Shown here piece by piece: positions 54,307 to 64,000 of a stretch of DNA of 64,000 nt. Position 1 is the stretch's first letter, and each line of letters starts with the position of its first letter. The DNA comes from Incurvaria masculella. Its lineage: Eukaryota > Arthropoda > Insecta > Lepidoptera > Incurvariidae. The stretch lies in NCBI GenBank assembly GCA_946894095.1, contig OX335656.1, positions 77,001 through 141,000 on the forward strand, in the 5' to 3' direction. A program made the position numbers and the translations under genes. Under the pieces are notes generated by a model that saw only the letters and a list, made by a program, of their open reading frames with translations, was not told where the DNA came from and searched no databases.

Positions 54307-55216
54307 TAAGGTGAGTTTAAAATAATCTACAAGCCTTATAGGGTTGATTCAGTATCTGATATAGAACAACTTTTGCTAAGAATGTAGGCATGTAATTTTT
54401 TTTGTTCCATTTTAATTTTTGAGAAATTTAAACAGTATGTTCTTCCCAGTATTTTAAACAACTTTTGGGAAGAAACTATGCACCTATCTGTAATGGTTTC
54501 CAAGAAAATAATTTATTAAAGTGCACTAACTCTTCAACTACCTAATTAAAAATATAGGTCAACCACGGGGTATTGACCCGACCGTGACCCACTGACACAA
54601 GACAATTCTCCGCCGCCGGCGCCGCGTGCGCAGATGCCCCGCCACCCCATCTCCCCCTCCGCCACCGCCGCCCCTCTCACTGAAGGACGTTTGTTTTCGT
54701 TTTGAAAGCAATTAGTATGTCAAGGTCGATGACGCGCATCGGACCTGAGTATCACACGTGAGTGAATTTAAGTGAAGCGAGTGCCGATCGGGCGAAAAAG
54801 GACATGCATGCTTGTGTACATACCTACATTACAGCCGCGCCGACCAAATCCATACCCCGGCGCGGCGTACGTCAGCGTGGGAAGGAGGCAAAACTATTCG
54901 GGTAGGTAAAATAGACTCTGCCGCCGCGCGCCGCCTCCGCGCCGCCGACCGGCGCGGCGCGGAACCTATTTTTCAAATAGGCAGTTTGAAGAGTTAGTGC
55001 ACTTTAATAATTTATTTTCTCGGAAACCATTACCGATAGGTACATAGTTTCTTCGCAAAAGTTGTTGACAATACTGGGAAGAATGTAATGCATAAATTTC
55101 TCAAAAATTAAAATGGAACAAAAAAAAATACATACCTACATTCTTAGCAAAAGTTGTTCTATATCAGATACTGAATCAACCCTATAAGGCTTGTAGATTA
55201 TTTTAAACTCACCTTA
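54307..55216. mobile_element. Foldback element with about 230-bp arms and a GC-rich core
   Basis: The left end TAAGGTGAGTTTAAAATAAT is inverse to the right end ATTATTTTAAACTCACCTTA. The arms pair through AGTGCACTAACTCTTCAA / AGAGTTAGTGCACT at 54540 and 54990. The core (about 54560-54980) is strikingly GC-rich (CCGCCGCCGGCGCCGCG, GCGCGCCGCCTCCGCGCC) within AT-rich arms. No protein is recognised. Confidence 0.8.
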
Positions 55217-55769
55217 CATAATCTGTTACCTGTGTTTTAGTGAGAAATATTTAGGATATAGGCTATTGTTAAATTTGTAACATTTCTTTTTTACTGTCAT
55301 TTGGTCTATTTCTGTTTTTTCTCCATAAATAAATAAATAAATAAATAAAAAATAAAACTTGCGAACCACTTACCCGATTTATGTGCGTATTTTATCAATG
55401 TATAGCATCTCTGAGAGCAGTCAGGTTCGAGATGGGTTACTGTTTTCGATGTTGAAGCTGGCTGTGGGTTGGAGTCCACGCAAAACTTACCTACGTTACA
55501 CGTTACTTACTAGGTGCAGAAAGGTTCTGGCGGCAAATCCTTTTTTTTTAAATAGCCACCAAATGTCAACGAAGCTCTAAATGGGAATTATTGGATGTTT
55601 CTAATTAAATCATGCTATTTCGGCTCGAATGATATTGATCAAATTTGGTAGATGGATACGTTGTCCTGAACCAGTTTGATCCTATTTTGGATCAGTCATG
55701 TGGGCTACTTTTTATCCATGAAATAATTTAGCCGACACTAACCCGAGCGGAGCCGGGTACCGCAGCTAG

Positions 55770-57367
55770 TTGTCTATATCTCCGAGTATATGTCCGAGTT
55801 GTATTGAGGTCACGAGTCGAGCTAAATTATCCAGACAGGACTGTCCGCGCCTGAAGCCAATCGTGGACTGAGATAGCAATTTATTCCTTTCTGTCCACCA
55901 CTCTAGCCTCCTTGTTAGTATGACATGAAATATTTTACATAAACAGGAAATCAGAGCTATTGGGCGCAGAGAAGAGACAAGTGTTGGATCGCGACCTAAC
56001 TTAGGTATTGCTATTATCCGAATAGTTTTCCATTGAATAGGCACAAAACCTGTTTGTAATATTCTATTATATAAATGGAGCAATACAACCTTACCCGCTT
56101 GAGGAAGATGAGACACCATAGAGTAGGTGATACCATCAACTCCCGGAGCAGTATCCTTGTGTTTGAGCGCATTGCTAAACTCCACTGGTGAAATGTTGTC
56201 ATCTAGAATCCCGCTATGAACATCTTCAAATGACATCGGGGGTGCCTCGACTGAGTCAGGTGCAAGTGTGCAGAGAAGTTGTTCTATCTTGTCCTTGGCA
56301 ACTGGTGTACGCAGTCTCTTAACGCCCTTCATCCATCTCATTTTTCTTCCACATTTCTGATGATGTAGTTTGGGAATTAATGTTATCGCAGAAATTATTC
56401 CAGCTCTTTGTTTTTGCAGTTCGGGTTTGTCTGCGTGTTTCCGCGATTCTCTTTTGTAGGTGAATGAGGTCTCTAGGGCATCCGTTTCTTCGAAAGTTAG
56501 CTAGGGCCAGACGTCTTATAGCTACAAGTCTCGAAAGGTTGGGTTGCCACCACGGTTTTGGTTGAAAAATAAATTGAGGGTTTTCATTCAATCTAATACA
56601 TGGAATGCTTTGGTCGGCGTCTTCATTTGTTTTTTCCAGTAGACAACTATATATGTTTGCTATGTTTTCTGATAAATTAATGTTATGTAATGAGTCTTCC
56701 AGGTGTTTTTGATATTTTTTCCAGTCAGCTGCCTTCATATTTCTTCTTTTGTTTTGCTGAGGACTATGCTGGAATCCTATGATGAAATGTATAATAATAT
56801 GATCGCTACCGAGGGACTCATTGGTGGTTTCCAGTCCATCATGACTGCAAGATCTGAAGTGGAAAAAGTGATATCGGGGGATGTTTTCTGCAGGGTTCCG
56901 TTAACAAGTTTGATGCCTGTTTCTCTACCATCGTTCAATGTCACATAGTTGTTATGAAAGCGCGCATTGTTAATAAGGTCGCCTCGAGTATCAATCTTCC
57001 GATCCCAGTTAAAATGATGGCCATTAAAATCTCCTGCTAATACTGTTCCGCTACAGAATTGCGAGAAGAGGGTATCCCAGTCATTTTGTGTTGTTCGTAT
57101 ACATGGGGGACAATATATCAAAATTATCCTCTTGATTGGATTACAGTTCATTAGTTCAGCACCGAGAACCTCTATACCAGGGTTATTATTATTCACTATT
57201 ATTTCCTTCAATTTTACAGACTTATGTGACGCAATCAGCACTCCACCGTATCCATCGTGTCGATCTTTACGTAAGATATTGTATCCATTAAGTTTAAATG
57301 CTGTTGCATTGTCTAACCATGACTCTGACACTAAGGCTATGAGAATTTTTTCGTTCGCCAACTACTC
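55770..57367 (-). pseudogene. I-clade ORF2: endonuclease and first RT part
   Basis: Minus-strand blocks in order: endonuclease LVSESWLDNATAF, VLAGDFNGHHFNWDR and SPDITFSTSDLAV (57361-56777), a linker frame (56738-56319), and RT DTAPGVDGITYSMVSHLP, IPKLGRDPTLVSSLRPIALI and TIGFRRGQSCLDNLARLV (56341-55766). Frameshifts near 56770 and 56330 break it, and Helitron 3 cuts it at 55770 just after GHILGDID. Confidence 0.85.
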
Positions 57368-57822
57368 GCGCCATACAAATGCACTTTTTAACAAATGTAA
57401 TAATATGTAGTGAAACGCTTCAGCAAATCCAAATAGAACTCCAGACTGATAATGGATTGTTAATATTTTTTTATTCCATCATTTATTTAAATAATAATAA
57501 AAATAAAAAAAGTTGATTTTTCTCATTAGAAATCTGAAAGTCATTCGATTTCTAGATATAAGCAAAAACAGCATATTTGCATAAACAAAAAATTCCATTT
57601 GCTTTTAGATTTCTACATTTAGTCAAAAAAGTTCGGAAATGGACACCGTTTCCGCAATGTATTTTGTATAGAAAAAGGAAACATACATTAACGAAAATCA
57701 TTCGATTCCTAGACAAGGAATCATATATTGTAAGGATGACACTTATAATCGTCAGACTTAGTTAGTTTACTTGGGGTGCCTCGTCTAACTTTGCGATTTG
57801 GCTAGTACCAGGCCCTTAAAAG
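57368..57822. mobile_element. Insertion inside the I-clade endonuclease, unclassified MITE-like
   Basis: Non-coding AT-rich sequence separates the endonuclease start FLQWNANSVNPKRHNLELLL (57880-57825) from its continuation at 57361. Its right end reads ACTTTGCGATTTGGCTAGTA. No clear TIRs were found, so only its status as an insertion is supported. Confidence 0.5.
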
Positions 57823-57912
57823 AAGTTCAAGGTTGTGTCGCTTTGGATTCACACTGTTAGCATTCCATTGTAAAAATTTGATATTCGTTTCTGATCTAAG
57901 CTCCGTTAATTT

Positions 57913-59385
57913 TTAGATTAAGATCATCAAATAGCTGAGTGCTTCCTTTACTATCGTGTCCAACATTGCAGTAATTTTGTCACCCCAGCTCAGTGTGTGA
58001 CTTATTGCTAATTGTTGCATTTTTTCCAGCAAGCGCTTCCACATTGAAGGGCTCTCGTCTGGTCTAGTGCTCTCTCCAGGGGGTTGTGTGTCATTACAGT
58101 TTACTTCGAGGTGGACTGCGAGATTCCGCTGAGTCGGTGCACCATCCTGTGCATTGGATGGTAGGTCCCTCTGCATTGCTGGTTTCTTCGTGAAGCTCTC
58201 ACTTCTCCGTGGTCGTGGTGGTGGATGTATGGAGGCGCTCGAGTGGCCCGGCGAGGCAAGCCCCCGGGATGTGTCCGCTTCCGGCCTCTGCCCAGCACAT
58301 ACAGAACTGTATGTGCGTGTCGGAGAAGGGGAAGCAGCACCCCCAGGGGGGCTCTGCACAGCAATGGTCACGCCAAGGGTATTTGTAGCTGGAGCCCGTA
58401 AATGCTTTTCTCTTTTCTGTAGTGCCATTTTGTAGGTAATGTTATCATTAGACATCATTTGCCGAACATCTTTTTCTTTAAAATAAATGGGGCATGATTT
58501 GTCCAGAGCCATATGCGCTCCTTTGCAATTAATGCATTTGAATGTAGTTGTTTCGCAGTTATCGTGGTTTTCACCACATTTTAGGCATTTTTTCTTCGAT
58601 CCATTCGGGCATACCTTGTAAGTGTGACCAAAGTGCCAGCAGCCCGAGCATTGCGTCACCGGGAACACGTAGGGCTCTACACTTAACCTAACCCCATATG
58701 CATAAACGCACGGAGGCAAGCGCGGCCCTCGAAAGCACACTCGCACCGCCTCAGACTTTGTCCACTCACCAAAAGTAATTTTTCTCTGGAGACGCATAAG
58801 TGAAACTATTTCGACGTCACAAGTTATTATTTTTGTTATGTCTTCCACTTCCAAATCCAGGTCGATCTCACGTATGACTCCGAATGAGTATTGCACATCT
58901 GTAGTTTTAGTACATTTTATTTCATTTTTTATTAACTCCTCATTCTCTACTTTTTTCATACCGTACTCCGTTTCGCATTTAACAAGTGCCTTGTATGGGG
59001 TAAGGTATTTTATTTTGGCAATATCATTATTACCTTGGAGTAGTTTAGCAAGCGCAAGTTGTTTGGGCAGTTTCTGCTTTCTACTGATATATATCTCAAA
59101 ATATTCTACTCTAGTCACAGCTTGGCTTGGGCCTTCTTCTCTTTTGTTTTTGGTACGGCGAACCTCACGGAAACCCGTGGTATCTTCTTCAGATGACTCC
59201 CTGCGTCTTTTACTAGAGGAAGTACTGGCATCGAACACAGTTGGATGGTCTATCAGCTCGGCCTGATCCCACTCCAATTCTTCCGTAATAATCTGATCTG
59301 CAGGTATATCCTCCACTGAGATAAGGTCCTGTTCATCGTCGGTGGACCCGCTAGGGTCTCCAGGGTCAGGATCAGACACACTCAT
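57913..59385 (-). CDS. I-clade LINE ORF1 (gag-like), intact, 490 aa
   Basis: The open frame begins MSVSDPDPGDPSGSTDDEQD with an acidic N terminus and a basic segment (SSKRRRESSEEDTTGFREV). A conserved gag-like domain (residues about 90-240) is followed by three zinc knuckles: CSGCWHFGHTYKVC, CLKCGENHDNCETTTFKC and CINCKGAHMALDKSC. The C-terminal part is proline- and serine-rich. It would bind element RNA. ORF2 starts at about its stop codon. It is free of stops although ORF2 is shattered. Confidence 0.85.
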   Translation of the reverse strand: MSVSDPDPGDPSGSTDDEQDLISVEDIPADQIITEELEWDQAELIDHPTVFDASTSSSKRRRESSEEDTTGFREVRRTKNKREEGPSQAVTRVEYFEIYISRKQKLPKQLALAKLLQGNNDIAKIKYLTPYKALVKCETEYGMKKVENEELIKNEIKCTKTTDVQYSFGVIREIDLDLEVEDITKIITCDVEIVSLMRLQRKITFGEWTKSEAVRVCFRGPRLPPCVYAYGVRLSVEPYVFPVTQCSGCWHFGHTYKVCPNGSKKKCLKCGENHDNCETTTFKCINCKGAHMALDKSCPIYFKEKDVRQMMSNDNITYKMALQKREKHLRAPATNTLGVTIAVQSPPGGAASPSPTRTYSSVCAGQRPEADTSRGLASPGHSSASIHPPPRPRRSESFTKKPAMQRDLPSNAQDGAPTQRNLAVHLEVNCNDTQPPGESTRPDESPSMWKRLLEKMQQLAISHTLSWGDKITAMLDTIVKEALSYLMILI

Positions 59386-59619
59386 AATATAGTTTTTGTG
59401 GGTAGAAACTAAAGTACTATAGATTCATTATTTGCAGTTTAACTGATTAATGTTCTAGTATTTGATAAAACCACAGTAAATTCACTTAAATAACATTATT
59501 AGCTTGATTTTAAGCTGTAACACATAACAAAACACTCGGAATTTGTACTTGTTTAGGCTAGTTACAGTTGGAGCAGGCAAAAACGGAACCTGCCGAACAT
59601 TTGCTCGAACTGTTACTGT

Positions 59620-60050
59620 GAATGCCTACTTTATCAAGGACATTGACTTGCTTGAGAAGGTCCAAAGGCGAGCAACCAAGATGGTTCCATCCCTGAGAAA
59701 AAAGTCATATGAAAGCCACTTGGACGCACTGGGTCTTACTACACTTGAACAAAGAAGACAAAGAGGAGACCTCATCGAAACTTTTAAAATATTAAATGGT
59801 CATTACGACGTAGCCAACTTTAACTCAATGTATACAATGAACACCATCGAGAAACTCCGTGGACATTCCTTAACACTAAACCGAACTAGCTCCAATTCCA
59901 ACCCAAAAAAGTACTTTCTAACCAACCGAGTAGTGGACTCTTGGAACAAGCTACCACAAGAAATAATAAGTGCTGTATCAGTTAACAGTTTTAAAAATCA
60001 ACTTGACAAACATTTGAACAAAAATAAAACTAATAAGTATACCTAACAAA
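59620..60050 (+). mobile_element. CR1/Jockey-like LINE, 3' piece of the split copy
   Basis: The frame NAYFIKDIDLLEKVQRRATK through LRGHSLTLNRTSSN and YFLTNRVVDSWNKLPQEI is the post-RT C terminus. It continues exactly from WNAYF at 46218. The duplicated GAATGCCTACTTT (59620-59632) is the right target-site copy. Confidence 0.85.
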
Positions 60051-60147
60051 AACAAAAAAAATATTTGAAGATATTTAAAAAGTGCACTCAACACGTGAAG
60101 GACACGCATCAGCTTGCAGCTGCTAGTGTATATAAATAAATAATAAT

Positions 60148-60260
60148 AATAACCTCCCTCATTTGAGCATGCCTGTATTGAACTGAACATATAAAAGGTT
60201 CAATCCTATTTTCAGCGTCGACCAACTTTCTATAGGATTGTACCAACCCGGCCGGGGGTT
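60148..60260 (-). mobile_element. Possible decayed SINE body fragment
   Basis: GAGCATGCCTGTATTGAACTG and GTACCAACCCGGCCGG resemble, in minus orientation, the body of the SINEs at 32892 and 47752, with an internal replacement. The match is weak. Confidence 0.4.
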
Positions 60261-60961
60261 CAACTCTGGAGGTGCCGTTGGATGTAGATAAGTGTGTAAT
60301 TATTAAATGTGTCATTTTAAAAAACAGTACTATTATTACGTTAGATTTATCAATCATGACTGCTGCAAAATATATGTTACCGAAGACTATTCAATTCAAA
60401 TTATGTGAATGATTATGTAAAAAATAAATGAACATTATATTATAAGAATCGACGTCTAGTGGTTATTTTATCGATAACTGTACACGTCATGTCAAGTCCC
60501 TGGCGAGTTTACGCGAGAATTTAGTGGGAGACCGTGTGCAATGAACGTTATGGTTTCGATGTGTCTGTGAATTCTTACTGTGTTCGTTCAATTTCTTAGT
60601 GTGCCCTCATTTCAACGCAACGGAGATTTACACGAGCATACAGGGCACTGCTTGGCGGCAACTTGAAGAATGCATTTCAATATTATAAAGAGTGTTGTGA
60701 TCATTTGGCATTTCATTTATTAAAATAATACTCTCGTGTTAACAATAATACTCACTAATACTCTTGATTAAAATTGAGAAGCTAAAATGCATAGCAGAGA
60801 CTAGTACTAGACAATCACAATCCCCTCGACACACACATTCGTAGGTACATGTTTACAGAATGAATTTTAGTTCACAGTTCCATGTCAACAACAGCTAGCA
60901 TTACGCCTCACGAACCCATAAGATCAGAAGCAAATTGTAATCGTCGTGCGACTGCAGCTGG
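60261..60961. other. 3' flank of the PIG-G/O gene
   Basis: No coding exon is seen. An AATAAA on the minus strand (60716-60721) lies 241 bp beyond the minus-strand stop codon and is a candidate poly(A) signal for the convergent gene. Confidence 0.45.
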
Positions 60962-61144
60962 TCACCTGGCGCCGGCGGTGGCGTCGGGGCGATGGGAGTG
61001 GCGTAGCACGAGCAGGAACCCGACGAGGGCGCCGAGCGCGGCGGCGGCGGCTGCGCCCGCCTCGTACAGCAGCTTGGGCGCAAACACGCTCCACACCATC
61101 AGGTGTCGGCTGTGCACCGTCGCCGCCACCATGCACGCGAGTAC
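60962..61144 (-). CDS. GPI ethanolamine phosphate transferase (PIG-G/PIG-O family), terminal exon
   Basis: After the acceptor GTGTGCGTAG the exon reads VLACMVAATVHSRHLMVWSV, then FAPKLLYEAG, an alanine-rich hydrophobic helix ending GFLLVLRHSHRP, and stop. RHLMVWxVFAPK close to the C terminus is characteristic of the ER multispanning enzymes that add phosphoethanolamine to GPI mannoses. SVFAPKLLYE recalls PIG-G, and the RHLMVW and LVLR spacing recalls PIG-O, so I leave the paralogue open. Upstream exons lie outside the window. The gene converges on Get3. The exon is the founder of the 179-bp array upstream of it. Confidence 0.8.
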   Translation of the reverse strand, partial: VLACMVAATVHSRHLMVWSVFAPKLLYEAGAAAAAALGALVGFLLVLRHSHRPDATAGAR

Positions 61145-63245
61145 CTACGCACACACACATTCTCTGGGAACAGGGTAGACTGACGGAGCACGAGCAGGAA
61201 GCAGGCGAAGGCGCCGAGCGCGGCTCGGTGGCCGCGCCCGCCTCTTACAGCAGCTTGGGCGTAAAAACGCTCCACACCATCAGGTGTCGGCTGTGCACCG
61301 TCGCCGCCACCATGCACGCGAGTACCTACGCACACACACACTCTGGGAACAGGGTAGACTGACGGAGCACGAGCAGGAAGCAGGCGAAGGCGCCGAGCGC
61401 GGCTCGGTGGCCGCGCCCGCCTCTTACAGCAGCTTGGGCGTAAAAACGCTCCACACCATCAGGTGTCGGCTGTGCACCGTCGCCGCCACCATGCACGCGA
61501 GTACCTACGCACACACACACTCTGGGAACAGGGTAGACTGACGGAGCACGAGCAGGAAGCAGGCGAAGGCGCCGAGCGCGGCTCGGTGGCCGCGCCCGCC
61601 TCTTACAGCAGCTTGGGCGTAAAAACGCTCCACACCATCAGGTGTCGGCTGTGCACCGTCGCCGCCACCATGCACGCGAGTACCTACGCACACACACACT
61701 CTGGGAACAGGGTAGACTGACGGAGCACGAGCAGGAAGCAGGCGAAGGCGCCGAGCGCGGCTCGGTGGCCGCGCCCGCCTCTTACAGCAGCTTGGGCGTA
61801 AAAACGCTCCACACCATCAGGTGTCGGCTGTGCACCGTCGCCGCCACCATGCACGCGAGTACCTACGCACACACACACTCTGGGAACAGGGTAGACTGAC
61901 GGAGCACGAGCAGGAAGCAGGCGAAGGCGCCGAGCGCGGCTCGGTGGCCGCGCCCGCCTCGTACAGCAGCTTGGGCGCAAACACGCTCCACACCATCAGG
62001 TGTCGGCTGTGCACCGTCGCCGCCACCATGCACGCGAGTACCTACGCACACACACACTCTGGGAACAGGGTAGACTGACGGAGCACGAGCAGGAAGCAGG
62101 CGAAGGCGCCGAGCGCGGCTCGGTGGCCGCGCCCGCCTCGTACAGCAGCTTGGGCGCAAACACGCTCCACACCATCAGGTGTCGGCTGTGCACCGTCGCC
62201 GCCACCATGCACGCGAGTACCTACGCACACACACACTCTGGGAACAGGGTAGACTGACGGAGCACGAGCAGGAAGCAGGCGAAGGCGCCGAGCGCGGCTC
62301 GGTGGCCGCGCCCGCCTCGTACAGCAGCTTGGGCGCAAACACGCTCCACACCATCAGGTGTCGGCTGTGCACCGTCGCCGCCACCATGCACGCGAGTACC
62401 TACGCACACACACACTCTGGGAACAGGGTAGACTGACGGAGCACGAGCAGGAAGCAGGCGAAGGCGCCGAGCGCGGCTCGGTGGCCGCGCCCGCCTCTTA
62501 CAGCAGCTTGGGCGTAAACACGCTCCACACCATCAGGTGTCGGCTGTGCACCGTCGCCGCCACCATGCACGCGAGTACCTACGCACACACACACTCTGGG
62601 AACAGGGTAGACTGACGGAGCACGAGCAGGAAGCAGGCGAAGGCGCCGAGCGCGGCTCGGTGGCCGCGCCCGCCTCGTACAGCAGCTTGGGCGCAAACAC
62701 GCTCCACACCATCAGGTGTCGGCTGTGCACCGTCGCCGCCACCATGCACGCGAGTACCTACGCACACACACACTCTGGGAACAGGGTAGACTGACGGAGC
62801 ACGAGCAGGAAGCAGGCGAAGGCGCCGAGCGCGGCTCGGTGGCCGCGCCCGCCTCGTACAGCAGCTTGGGCGCAAACACGCTCCACACCATCAGGTGTCG
62901 GCTGTGCACCGTCGCCGCCACCATGCACGCGAGTACCTACGCACACACACACTCTGGGAACAGGGTAGACTGACGGAGCACGAGCAGGAAGCAGGCGAAG
63001 GCGCCGAGCGCGGCGGCGGCGGCTGCGCCCGCCTCTTACAGCAGCTTGGGCGTAAAAACGCTCCACACCATCAGGTGTCGGCTGTGCACCGTCGCCGCCA
63101 CCATGCACGCGAGTACCTACGCACACACACACTCTGGAAACAGGGTAGACTGACGGAGCACAAGCAGGAAGCAGGCGAGGGCGCCGTGCGCGGTGGCGGC
63201 GGCCGCGCCCGCCTCGTATAGCAGCTTGGGCGCAAACACGCTCCC
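61145..63245 (-). repeat. 179-bp tandem array derived from the PIG-G/O terminal exon
   Basis: Eleven further copies of the exon 5' part with its acceptor repeat every 179 bp (GTACCTACGC at 61322, 61501, 61680 and so on to 63113). A partial copy without the acceptor (to about 63245) ends the array. Each unit has the minus-strand acceptor TGTGTGCGTAG, about 140 bp of exon and about 37 bp of flank (GTCTACCCTGTTCCC). Most interior copies have lost one base in the alanine stretch (ACCGAGCC instead of the GCCGCC run) and so shift frame. The founder and the two outermost copies (63010-63040 and 63180-63215) do not. The array would lie in the last intron. Confidence 0.95.
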
Positions 63246-63386
63246 CAGCATTCTGCTGTATTCTGTACACTCAACGGTATGATAGCGTGCACGCTATCCA
63301 CGACGCAAAACATCATACAAAAACACACCATACCTATCTTACCATGCGCATTTTAGTGTAAAGACAACGATTTACTGTCACTAGGC

Positions 63387-63980
63387 ATGATTCACAGTTA
63401 CGCTGATGACAGCATAAAGCATGAGGGGTATGTGAGGGATTGGAGGAGCAGAGATGCACAACCCAGCGAGGCCCAACGTTCTGTGTTTAATAAGGTGGAT
63501 AATGTTTTCGAAAAGTTGCCATCTGTGTCCTGGAGAACCTTTGTCGCCTTCAACGTTTACAAGACGCAATGCCGTGTTTTCACTGCCAAGTTAGATCCAT
63601 TTCCTCTCCTAGCAAGTTTCCAGGGAAATGTCATAACAGTCCCGAAGCATCTGAACCTACTTGGCTGCAACATTTCCAAAGACGTGTGTTTTTGGCGCTT
63701 CATTGAATCCAAGGCCAAAATTGCATCACAGAAACTGGGGATCTTATACGGTTGCAGAAGGTTCTTGTTACTGGCAAAACTAGTTCTTCTTAACAAATTA
63801 CAAATAAGTCCGGTGATAGAATAGTGGAACCACATATGGGAAGGTAGTCCCCAGTACCTGCTGGCGTCCTTGGACTCAATACAGCGCCAAGCAGTCCGTC
63901 TTGTTGGTGACCCACAACTCACTGTGATCCAAAGATTGTTGGGTGTGGAAATAAAACCATCCAAATCTATATTGAGATAA
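63387..63980 (+). mobile_element. LINE reverse transcriptase fragment
   Basis: The frame starts MIHSYADDSIKHEGYV with the catalytic YADD and continues FNVYKTQCRVFTAKLDPFPL, LLGCNISKDVCFWRFIESKA and KIASQKLGILYGCRRF. After a TAG at 63822, WNHIWEGSPQYLLASLDSIQ is still readable in frame. The family is common in insects as a Jockey/RTE-like RT. It is truncated at both sides and defective. Confidence 0.8.
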
Positions 63981-64000
63981 CAAAAAGGGATTCTTTTTTT

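Larger units (their letters stand above)
53675..55769 (+). mobile_element. Non-autonomous Helitron 3, abutting Helitron 2, interrupted
   Basis: It begins TAATATTATAAAGGGGAAAG immediately after the CTAG of Helitron 2 and ends with the same hairpin and CAGCTAG at 55763-55769. About 1.16 kb of foreign sequence (about 54180-55350) interrupts it, including the foldback at 54307-55216 and an AAAT tail. The 3' part (55350-55769) is shared with Helitrons 1 and 2. Confidence 0.8.
46219..59619 (-). mobile_element. I-clade LINE, full length but interrupted by nested insertions
   Basis: In minus-strand order: 5' UTR (59619-59386), gag-like ORF1 (59385-57913), endonuclease start (about 57900-57823), endonuclease and RT (57367-55770), RT (52362-52190 and 51120-50645), RT end and RNase H (47751-46827) and a C-terminal cysteine cluster (46542-46306, CKVCNKTEDQFHILMEC). 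The sequence ends in poly(A) at 46219. Each gap is occupied by another transposon. A 13-bp direct repeat flanks the whole. RNase H plus a three-knuckle ORF1 fits the I clade. Treating all pieces as one copy is an inference from order, orientation and continuity of protein blocks across the gaps. Confidence 0.8.

Noticed and set aside
61145..62973. Series of 85-codon + strand and 64-98-codon - strand frames repeated every 179 bp
   Set aside because: They are the same accidental frames recurring in each tandem unit. Only the frame with RHLMVWSVFAPK matches a real exon.

Overview
This is eukaryotic, intron-containing, transposon-rich DNA, most likely from a moth or butterfly. Evidence for Lepidoptera is a dispersed repeat running from GGGTTCCGTACCC to GCACTTAGCCGG (23823-24084), Helitron ends with a GAGCGGAGCCGGG hairpin before CTAG, and LOA-, I- and CR1-type LINEs of kinds I know from moth genomes. 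This call rests on remembered families, not on a search.

Two host genes can be supported. The first is a complete 7-exon Get3/TRC40/Asna1 ATPase gene on the + strand (2127-41134). Its exons splice to 334 codons with every junction in phase, and carry the P-loop, the switch regions and the CxxC zinc site. The second is the terminal exon of a GPI ethanolamine phosphate transferase (PIG-G/PIG-O family) on the - strand (60962-61144). The genes are convergent and about 20 kb apart.

The most unusual feature is that exons of both genes have been multiplied locally into tandem repeats: the second half of Get3 exon 3 plus 49 intron bases (142-bp unit, 53 further copies, 7759-15497); Get3 exon 6 (three decayed copies, 29811-30121); the Get3 terminal exon with its stop codon (97-bp unit, 14 copies, 41135-42575); and the PIG-G/O terminal exon with its splice acceptor (179-bp unit, 11 further copies, 61145-63245). 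Several units keep splice signals.

The rest is mostly mobile elements. Get3 introns hold a Tc1/mariner-superfamily pseudogene with TIRs (4249-6014), a near-complete CR1 LINE (about 18400-23340), two halves of LOA-type LINEs (15960-17690 and 24435-27450), a non-autonomous Helitron with a readable empty site (30513-32370), a gutted Ty3/gypsy element with short LTRs (32620-36060), many TIR/foldback elements and a tRNA-bearing inverted repeat (39315-39613). Between the genes, 45580-60050 is a nested stack: a + strand LINE is split by an I-clade LINE with a 13-bp target duplication, which is itself invaded by a tRNA-SINE, another LINE carrying an intact-looking mariner, a foldback element and two abutting Helitrons. 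Two SINEs share a 3' body but have different heads, one derived from 5S rRNA and one from a tRNA.
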